64,000 nucleotides of DNA from an uncultured Clostridia bacterium (GTDB lineage: Bacteria > Bacillota > Clostridia > Lachnospirales > CAG-274), in the NCBI GenBank assembly GCA_947630475.1, contig CANRHR010000009.1:33954-97953 (forward strand). The letters run 5' to 3'. The position numbers were made by a program, and so were the translations under genes. Shown piece by piece: positions 54,880 to 61,655 of this stretch (position 1 is the stretch's first letter; every line of letters starts with the position of its first letter). Under the pieces are notes generated by a model. That model was not told the DNA's origin and did not search any database. It saw only the letters and a program-made list of their open reading frames with translations.

Positions 54880-56037
54880 ATGAAAAAACAAATTATAGCC
54901 TCTGTTATTCTCACAGCGCTTTTAAGTGCCAATGTTTTTGGCTCGCCAATCATAATAAATAACAAAAAAATAGATGCGCAGGCAATAATTGTTGATAACA
55001 GAGCGCTTGTTCCGGTAAGGGGAGTTTTTGAAAACCTCAATTTTAACGTTGAATGGGATAATGCGGAGAAAAAAGCATCTCTTTCAGACGGAAATACAAC
55101 AATAACCATAAAAAACGGTGAAAAAACTTTCACAGCAAACGGAAAAGAGGTAGTACCCGATGTTCCTCAGCGGATAATTAACGGCAGCTTTTATCTTCCG
55201 TTAAGGTCGATAGTAGAGCTTCTGCCCGACTATGAAATTGAATGGAACAGCGATGAAAAAAGAGTTTACATAAAACAAGCTTCATCAAAAAAGCCAGCTA
55301 AGGAATCAAACAACAGCCTTGATTCATCTAAAGAAAAAACCGAAACGCCAAAGCTCAGCGGTAATTCATCAAGTTCATCTAATTCATCGTCAGGCGGCGA
55401 AAAAAATAAATTCAGTATGTCAAACGACGGAAGCGGAAAAATAGAATCATACGAGCCAAATCAATATAAAAATGATGTTGACCTTTCCGATGATAATACT
55501 TATGATACAGAGCTTGACGACAATACGTTGGACGAGATTGAAAAAGAAATACTCGATCTTTTAAACGAAGGCGGCAACAATGAAGTATATGAATTTGAGA
55601 TTGATGATGACAATGCCGAAGAAACAGGCCCTGATGCAGGTTCTATAGCCGACCTCGAAAAGGAAGTATTTAATCTTGTTAATGAGGAAAGAAGCAAAGC
55701 AGGAGCATCTCCGCTTGAATGGAGCGACGAGCTTGCCGATGTGGCAAGGGCTCACAGCGCCGATATGGCGGAAAACGACTATTTCAGCCACACAGATTTA
55801 AACGGTGGCTCTTTTTCAGACAGAATCGACGCAGCAGGCATAGGAATTAAATCAACCGGAGCCGAAAACATAGCGGCAGGCTCTTCTACAGCAGAAGCGG
55901 TTATGAACCAATGGATGAATTCCGAAGGGCATAGAAAAAATATTCTAAACCCGGATCTTAGAAAACTTGGCGTTGGCTTGGCTTTCAACAGCGATTCTGA
56001 ATATGGATACTATTGGACACAGTGTTTCACAGGCTAA
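54880..56037 (+). CDS. Secreted stalk-domain protein with CAP/SCP domain
   Basis: The ~385-residue exported protein has a signal peptide (KKQIIASVILTALLSANVFG), a copper-amine-oxidase N-terminal-like stalk domain (~25-125, IVDNRALVPVRGVFENLNF and GSFYLPLRSIVELL), a Ser/Asp/Glu-rich linker and a C-terminal CAP domain (~255-385) with LVNEERSKAGASPLEW, HSADMAENDYFSHTD, ENIAAG and GHRKNILNP. Bacterial CAP proteins are wall-associated; the activity is unclear. The start ATG at 54880 has GAAGGTGAAAACA upstream. It lies between the two poly-C genes and has no poly-C run itself. Confidence 0.88.
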   Translation: MKKQIIASVILTALLSANVFGSPIIINNKKIDAQAIIVDNRALVPVRGVFENLNFNVEWDNAEKKASLSDGNTTITIKNGEKTFTANGKEVVPDVPQRIINGSFYLPLRSIVELLPDYEIEWNSDEKRVYIKQASSKKPAKESNNSLDSSKEKTETPKLSGNSSSSSNSSSGGEKNKFSMSNDGSGKIESYEPNQYKNDVDLSDDNTYDTELDDNTLDEIEKEILDLLNEGGNNEVYEFEIDDDNAEETGPDAGSIADLEKEVFNLVNEERSKAGASPLEWSDELADVARAHSADMAENDYFSHTDLNGGSFSDRIDAAGIGIKSTGAENIAAGSSTAEAVMNQWMNSEGHRKNILNPDLRKLGVGLAFNSDSEYGYYWTQCFTG

Positions 56038-56067
56038 TAATTAAAAATATTAAAGGAGATTATAACT

Positions 56068-56761
56068 ATGAAAAATTTTAATTTAAAAACAACAGGATTA
56101 GTATTTATAAGTGCATTTATTTTAGGAAGCATTACCCCCCCCCGCATTGGCTAAGAGCGCAAACGAGCTTATAGAGGTTACATTCAGAGATATAAAAATT
56201 TATTCAGACGGAAACTTAGTTAATACCGGCGACAGCGAAGCATTTATTTATAACGGAACAACATATTTGCCTGTAAGGGCTATCGGCGATGCATTTAAAA
56301 AAGCCGTAAACTGGGACGGGGCAAGCTCTTCCATATATATAGGCATACAGCCGGCAACAACCGGACAGCCTACGGTTTTGCTTGAGGATTTGGATTATTT
56401 TACTTCCGATATGGGCCTTGATAACTCTTTATATGACAGCGGAAAAGACAATGTAGGAACCGTGCATTCAAGCGGCATAACATTAAAAAGGGGCGGTTCA
56501 ACAGAATATCTTCTTAATGGAAAATACAGAAAATTTTCGGGAACAGTAGGCTTGCCCTATTCCAGAAGAGATGATAAAGGTGAAAAAATTATGAGGGTTT
56601 ACGGAGATGGAAAGCTTCTTTATACCTCGCCTATAATGACGGCAGGTGTTCAGCCGTCACCCTTTAATATTGATGTTACCGGCGTCCTTAATTTAAAAAT
56701 AGAGTTTGATAATAGTTCTGGTTATTATCTCTGTGTTTATGACGCAGGCTTTTATGCGTAA
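56068..56761 (+). CDS. Second secreted stalk/NPCBM-like protein, frame broken at a poly-C tract
   Basis: The gene is a paralogue of the one at 54124. ATG follows AAAGGAGATTATAACT. The first frame gives a signal peptide (NLKTTGLVFISAFILGSIT) and meets a 9-C run at 56135-56143; as written TAA follows three codons later (CGC ATT GGC TAA). The restored frame reads ALAKSANELIEVTFRDIKI, the stalk domain (YNGTTYLPVRAIGDAFK) and an NPCBM-like end (MRVYGDGKLLY, DVTGVLNLKIEF). It needs 8 or 11 C for expression of the ~231-residue secreted product. Both paralogues are OFF, with different tract lengths. Confidence 0.8.
56135..56143 (+). repeat. Poly-C tract (9 C) at the signal-peptide end
   Basis: Nine C between GGAAGCATTA and GCATTGGCTAAGAGC. 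The flanking context is the same as in the first tract, so the position of the run is conserved between the paralogues. Confidence 0.85.
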
Positions 56762-56789
56762 TAAATAGCATTAAGCCAATAAACAACAA

Positions 56790-56810
56790 CCGCCGCATTA
56801 AATGCGGCGG
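56790..56810 (+). other. Perfect GC-rich hairpin after the second poly-C gene
   Basis: CCGCCGCATT and AATGCGGCGG pair around a single A. No T-run follows (CTGCCTTCGCC), so it is a processing or stabilising hairpin rather than a normal terminator. The rest of the 459-bp gap holds the small gene at 56953 and a repeat. Confidence 0.6.
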
Positions 56811-56952
56811 CTGCCTTCGCCGTATACTAAACCGACTGATTTAGCACGCAATTTTTCTATCGCCAAAATTTGCTCTTCTTCCTCCGAATGTATTAATCTC
56901 GCCTCGCCTTAAATGCGAGAGCTGCTAACAATTAACTTAGGAGATGATAAAA

Positions 56953-57072
56953 TTGAATTTTAAAAATACTGTTGTAATTACTTTATCCCTTTTATTGACA
57001 CTTTATATGCAAAATATTTGCAGAGCAGACGAATATGTTAATTTTTGGGATTTATTTTTTAACAGATATTAG
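56953..57072 (+). CDS. Small possible secreted peptide
   Basis: A TTG at 56953, nine bases after TTAGGAG, opens a 39-codon frame that gives a hydrophobic signal-like segment (VVITLSLLLTLYMQNICRA) and then DEYVNFWDLFFNRY. An in-frame ATG at 56944 lies too close to the ribosome site. It could be a short exported peptide or a stalk-protein remnant that has lost its mature part. I do not recognise a family. Confidence 0.35.
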   Translation: MNFKNTVVITLSLLLTLYMQNICRADEYVNFWDLFFNRY

Positions 57073-57122
57073 TCAATGATATTCATACTCATAACCGATG
57101 GCTTCGTGGACTTACTTAGTCT
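57070..57122 (+). repeat. Dispersed palindromic repeat, truncated copy
   Basis: TTAGTCAATGATATTCATAC, TCATAACCGATGGCTTCGTG, then ACTTACTTAGTC. It directly follows the small peptide's stop, 150 bp upstream of the PP2C gene. Confidence 0.65.
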
Positions 57123-57220
57123 TTAAAATTCAATATCAATAACATTATTTTTAAACATAATACGGCATATAAAAACAACAAAACATAGTATCTTTTTATC
57201 ATATTTTGGAGGTGATATAA

Positions 57221-58024
57221 ATGCTTAATCTGCACTGCTTTTGTGCAACTTTTCTTAATATAAGAACCAACAACGAGGATAATTTTTATTTTAATAATTA
57301 TTATGCCGAAAAAATACATACAGATGAAGCTTATGAAGCTGTTCTTACAGATAAAAAACCACAGCTTTTTGCTGTTTTTGACGGCCTTGGAGGGGAGGAA
57401 AACGGAGAGCTTGCTTCATATATCGCCGCCAAAACTCTCGCCTCTCTCAATACAACAGACGGCTATTATGCCGAGGCAAACAAAAATATATGCGGCGCAA
57501 ATAAAAATTATCCCACAAAAACGTCGGGTACAACCGCTGTTATAATATCTGTTTATAATGAATGTTTCAGCTGCTCAAACATAGGCGACAGCAGAGCATA
57601 TGTTATAAGAAACAAAGAAATAATCCGGCTAAGCGTTGATCATACGTCGCTTCAGGCTTTGCTCTCGGCAGGTGTAATAACAAAAGAACAGGCTGAAAAA
57701 AGCAAATACAAAAATACTCTTTCGCAATGCCTTGGGGCGGATGAAGACAATATAAAAATAAATCCTCATATCGGCGAAACCGAATTAATAGAAGACGGCG
57801 ATATATTTCTTCTCTGCTCCGATGGGCTTACAAACCTCGATGATGACGAAATAAAAAAAATAATTTTATCCTCACCCAAAGAATCTGTATGCCAAAGACT
57901 TTTTAACTCGGCTGTAAGCGCAGGCTCTAAGGATAACATAACAATTATTGTAATTTACGCCTCAAAAGAAAAAAATATATTTGAAAAATTAAAGCGCAGC
58001 ATAAACAGGCTTTGCGGCAAATAA
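57221..58024 (+). CDS. PP2C-family Ser/Thr protein phosphatase
   Basis: The 267-residue cytosolic phosphatase is the partner of the kinase that follows. Metal-binding PP2C motifs are present: NNEDNFYF (~19), FAVFDGLGGEENG (~49), NIGDSRAYVIR (~126), LLCSDGLTNLDDDE (~200) and SKDNITIIVI (~240). All key Asp residues are present. It lies 26 bp upstream of the kinase and should reverse its phosphorylations. The ribosome site is TTTTGGAGGTGATATAA. Confidence 0.92.
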   Translation: MLNLHCFCATFLNIRTNNEDNFYFNNYYAEKIHTDEAYEAVLTDKKPQLFAVFDGLGGEENGELASYIAAKTLASLNTTDGYYAEANKNICGANKNYPTKTSGTTAVIISVYNECFSCSNIGDSRAYVIRNKEIIRLSVDHTSLQALLSAGVITKEQAEKSKYKNTLSQCLGADEDNIKINPHIGETELIEDGDIFLLCSDGLTNLDDDEIKKIILSSPKESVCQRLFNSAVSAGSKDNITIIVIYASKEKNIFEKLKRSINRLCGK

Positions 58025-58049
58025 GGCTATCTTAAGGGAGGTAATTTAT

Positions 58050-60125
58050 ATGGATGACTTAAAACAATTTGAACCGCTGTGGGACAGTTGGTATATAAAA
58101 GAGCTTGTCGGCGAAGGCGGCTTTGGAAAGGTTTTTCGCATAGAAAGAGAAGAATTTGGAAATAAATACATTGCCGCATTAAAACATATAAGAGTTCCTC
58201 AAAGCCCGGCCGAAATTAAAAGCATATTAGCGGACGGCATGACGGAAAAAGAGGTTGAAAGATATTACGAAAACTTTGTGGAAGACATTGTAAAAGAATT
58301 TGTTCTTATGTCAAAGCTTAAGGGCAACAGCAATATTGTAAGCTATGAAGATCACAAAGTAGTAAAAGCAAAGGGCAAAATAGAATGGGATATATTTATC
58401 AGAATGGAGCTTTTAACAAGCCTGATAGATCATATATCAAAAAACAACATACGAAAAAAAGATGTTATCCAGCTTGGCATAGATATATGCAAGGCCTTGG
58501 AAATTTGCCAAAAATACAACATCATTCACAGAGATATAAAGCCCGAAAATATATTTGTTTCAGCCACAGGTCAATTTAAGCTGGGTGATTTCGGCATTGC
58601 AAGACAAATTGAAAAAACCTCTTCCGCTCTTTCAAAAAAGGGAACATTTACATACATAGCGCCTGAGGTATATAAGGGTGAACCTTATGGCTCTACGGTA
58701 GATATTTATTCTTTAGGTATTGTAATGTATAGGCTGCTTAACAACAACAGAACACCTTTTATGCCGCCCTACCCTAACCCAATAACGCACAGCAACAGAG
58801 AAGCGGCTCTTGTTAAAAGAATGAGCGGAGAAGCTTTTGAAAAACCCATAAACGCAGACGGAAGACTTGCAGAAATCGTGCTTACAGCGTGCGCCTACAA
58901 TCCTAAGGACAGATATGAAAATCCTACCGTTATGAGAAAAGCTCTGGAGATGATTTTATATAACGAAGAAGAGGCTTCAATTATCTACCCCAAAGGAGAT
59001 GTTGCTGATATAAAAAGCATAAAATATATCTCCACCGGCAGAGAGGGCGAAACTCTTACAATAGCGGATACAGAAACACATATTATGCCTATGATCCCCC
59101 CTAAAGAAGCTTCGGCATCTTTTTCCGATGAAAAAAGCAGAGAAAAATCTTATGCTCCGGCTTCTTATGAAATAAAAAATCAGCCAAAGCTTAAAAACAA
59201 ACTTGCCGCCGCTTTAATATGCGCCGCTGTTTTGGGCATTGGCATAGGCGGATTTGCTCTTTACAAAAACAAAGCCGCCAAAAACGCCCAAGAAAACGAA
59301 AGCCTTAGGCTTCAGCAGGAGGAAATCAAAAAACAACAGGAGCAAATCAAGCAGGAGCAGCTTAATACAAAAAATGCACTTGCAAAAGCCTCATACGAAA
59401 AAATCGCAGCCGATAATCCTTATTACTCATATCTTATTTATGACATAGACAAAGACGGCTTGAGCGAACTTTTGATAGGCGGAGAGGGAAGTACGGGCTA
59501 TGGCGTAAACGTATACCGTTTTTCCGATGATAACGCCGTTAAGCTTGGAACAATACAAACATATATAGATGCATTTGAAAACAAATATATATTTGACAGT
59601 GATGACGGCATAGGCTTTGTAAACAAAAATGAGCAAAAAACAGAATACGGAGTATGGAAACTTGAAGACAATGCCCTTAAATACAGCCGTTTAGCATACA
59701 AAACAAGCGAAAATTCCGAAAATAAATATTTTGTAGGCTCCGACGAGGTAAACGAAGAGGAATATACAAAATTTATAAAGACGCTTGCTGCCAAAAAGTT
59801 TGATAATTATATTCAGCCGAGGGAAAAAATGCCTGAGCCTTCATCTGAGGAACCTACTCAGACAACCCCTCAGGAAACTCCGGAAACAGCGGCGCCAAAA
59901 GCCACACAACAGACACAATCTAAACCAAAGGCTCAAACAACACAAAAAGCAACGCAAACAACACAAAAGAGCCAGAGTACTCAAAAGGCACAAACAACGC
60001 AGGAAGCGGCACAAACATCAACGCCCGCTCCCGAGCCTGAGCCGACACCCGAGCCGCAGGCAGCACAAGAGCCTGAGCCGGTTGTTCCGGAAGAAGCACC
60101 TCAAATATATGTAGGATTTGATTGA
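58050..60125 (+). CDS. Transmembrane Ser/Thr protein kinase
   Basis: The 691-residue kinase has an N-terminal catalytic domain (about 14-300) with GEGGFGKVFRIE, the ATP Lys in AALKHI, HRDIKPENIF and GDFGIARQIE, then APEVYKGE; it appears active. A juxtamembrane region leads to one membrane helix (~386-406), then a coiled-coil stretch rich in Gln/Lys/Glu, an extracellular domain with YDIDKDGLSELLIGGEG (Ca-binding-like loop), and a Thr/Gln/Pro tail with PEPTPEPQ repeats. Unlike PrkC it has no PASTA repeats, so its signal is not peptidoglycan of the usual type. It overlaps the next gene's upstream sequence but not its coding start. Confidence 0.92.
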   Translation: MDDLKQFEPLWDSWYIKELVGEGGFGKVFRIEREEFGNKYIAALKHIRVPQSPAEIKSILADGMTEKEVERYYENFVEDIVKEFVLMSKLKGNSNIVSYEDHKVVKAKGKIEWDIFIRMELLTSLIDHISKNNIRKKDVIQLGIDICKALEICQKYNIIHRDIKPENIFVSATGQFKLGDFGIARQIEKTSSALSKKGTFTYIAPEVYKGEPYGSTVDIYSLGIVMYRLLNNNRTPFMPPYPNPITHSNREAALVKRMSGEAFEKPINADGRLAEIVLTACAYNPKDRYENPTVMRKALEMILYNEEEASIIYPKGDVADIKSIKYISTGREGETLTIADTETHIMPMIPPKEASASFSDEKSREKSYAPASYEIKNQPKLKNKLAAALICAAVLGIGIGGFALYKNKAAKNAQENESLRLQQEEIKKQQEQIKQEQLNTKNALAKASYEKIAADNPYYSYLIYDIDKDGLSELLIGGEGSTGYGVNVYRFSDDNAVKLGTIQTYIDAFENKYIFDSDDGIGFVNKNEQKTEYGVWKLEDNALKYSRLAYKTSENSENKYFVGSDEVNEEEYTKFIKTLAAKKFDNYIQPREKMPEPSSEEPTQTTPQETPETAAPKATQQTQSKPKAQTTQKATQTTQKSQSTQKAQTTQEAAQTSTPAPEPEPTPEPQAAQEPEPVVPEEAPQIYVGFD

Positions 60126-60157
60126 TAATAAATAACAACTGCATAGGAGGAAAATTT

Positions 60158-61528
60158 ATGAAAAAATTAATAAATCTATTTCTTACACTAATATTCATAC
60201 TTTGTATAAACATATATACATATGCCGATGATGAAATAACAGTATTAGTAAATAACACTCCGGTAGTATCAGAACAAAAGCCCGTTATGCTAAACGGAAA
60301 TGTTTATGTTCCGTTAAGGCCCGTTGCGGAAGCTATGGGCTGTGAGGTTACATGGATTCAGGCTGCAAAAACAGCAAACATAAAAAATTTAACCACTATA
60401 GTTTCTTTTCAAGTAGATAATACAAAAATAACAAAACTCGAAAGAAGCGATGAAAACAAATCTTCCATTCAAGAAATAAATGCTGCGCCCAAAAATATAA
60501 ACGGTTCGGTTTATCTTCCCTTAAGGGCTATGGCTGAATCTTTTGGTGCAAAAGTAGGTTGGGATCAATCTACAAAAACCGCTATGATTATGCTGAGTGA
60601 AAGCATATCTTATGCAGGAAACAAAATGCTTTCCACATTCTGCGGAAACGGAATAAAACAAAGATATGACGGAGATTTGGATAAAATGCAGCTCCTTTCG
60701 CCGGAGAGCATAGATATAGCGGCAGACGGCACAATATATATATCCGACGGCGGAGTTATAAGGAAAATATCAAACTCCAAAAGTGAAACCGTAGAGTTTG
60801 AGCCGTCATACATAACCTCCAGTGTCGCAAGATGCTATGGAAACGATGTATATTTTCTAACAAATGCATTTGAAAACGAAGAAGGCGTAAAATATTACGG
60901 CATAGTAAAGCTGAGCGGAAGTTCGGCGGACGGCGTATTCCTAACAGAAGCGCTTTACAGCAGAATAAACGACTTTCAAATAGACAGCAAGGGAAATATT
61001 TATTTGATATTCAACAACGTAGGCGTTGGCAAAACATATTTGGGCAGGCTTAACATTCAAACCCAAAATGTTGATTACCTAAAAGAGATAGACGACGGCT
61101 TTGGCTGTATGGCGATAGACGACAGCGACAATATCTATCTTGGCAACACAATTAAAGGCAGCATATATTATTACAATGTTCCGGAGGGTACGCTTAAGCT
61201 GTGTTCAGGAGTTGATGAGCAAACTAAATTTGTGGACGGAAGCAATGAAGAAACATTCTTCTACGAACCAAAGGCTATGGAATACAGTGACGGCTATCTA
61301 TATATTGTAGATTACAACCTTGTAAGAAGATTAGCGGTTAACGGCGGCGTTGCCTTAAACAGCGAAACCTTAGCCGGAAAGCTCACCGCAGAAACCGACC
61401 CGCAGACAGTAAACGGGCCTGCCAAAGAGGCTGCCATAGCGCCAAGCAATATTATGGATATAGCCGTAAGCGGCGGAAGAATTTATCTTACAGACCCTAA
61501 AAACGCAGTTATTAGGGCGATTGATTAA
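60158..61528 (+). CDS. Secreted stalk-domain protein with beta-propeller-like repeats
   Basis: The ~456-residue exported protein has a signal peptide (LINLFLTLIFILCINIYTYA), a copper-amine-oxidase N-terminal-like stalk domain (~25-155, with two GNVYVPLRPVAEAMG-type halves) and a C-terminal part with repeated D-G/N-IY strands (ADGTIYISDG, SKGNIYLIF, DSDNIYLGN, SGGRIYLTD) like an NHL/SMP-30 propeller. The start is ATG at 60158 behind TAGGAGGAAAATTT. It follows the kinase directly and could be the kinase ectodomain's ligand or sensor partner; that is inference only. Confidence 0.82.
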   Translation: MKKLINLFLTLIFILCINIYTYADDEITVLVNNTPVVSEQKPVMLNGNVYVPLRPVAEAMGCEVTWIQAAKTANIKNLTTIVSFQVDNTKITKLERSDENKSSIQEINAAPKNINGSVYLPLRAMAESFGAKVGWDQSTKTAMIMLSESISYAGNKMLSTFCGNGIKQRYDGDLDKMQLLSPESIDIAADGTIYISDGGVIRKISNSKSETVEFEPSYITSSVARCYGNDVYFLTNAFENEEGVKYYGIVKLSGSSADGVFLTEALYSRINDFQIDSKGNIYLIFNNVGVGKTYLGRLNIQTQNVDYLKEIDDGFGCMAIDDSDNIYLGNTIKGSIYYYNVPEGTLKLCSGVDEQTKFVDGSNEETFFYEPKAMEYSDGYLYIVDYNLVRRLAVNGGVALNSETLAGKLTAETDPQTVNGPAKEAAIAPSNIMDIAVSGGRIYLTDPKNAVIRAID

Positions 61529-61655
61529 GATATAACCGGGGCGCACAAGCATAAATATTTTACATAATATAAAGCGCTCCGTTTATATAAATATTCCAAT
61601 ATAAAGGAGGGCAGAAGAAACTGTTTTTAAATTACAATAAAGGAGAATTAAAAAA

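Noticed and set aside
56147..56761. Stand-alone cytoplasmic gene starting at the TTG at 56147
   Set aside because: The TTG is the Leu codon of the ALAKSA junction; the domains are secreted-type and need the signal peptide in the other frame.
59785..60114. Basic Arg/His/Lys-rich frame overlapping the kinase tail
   Set aside because: It is the +1 reading of the Thr/Gln/Pro-rich tail and has no ribosome site.
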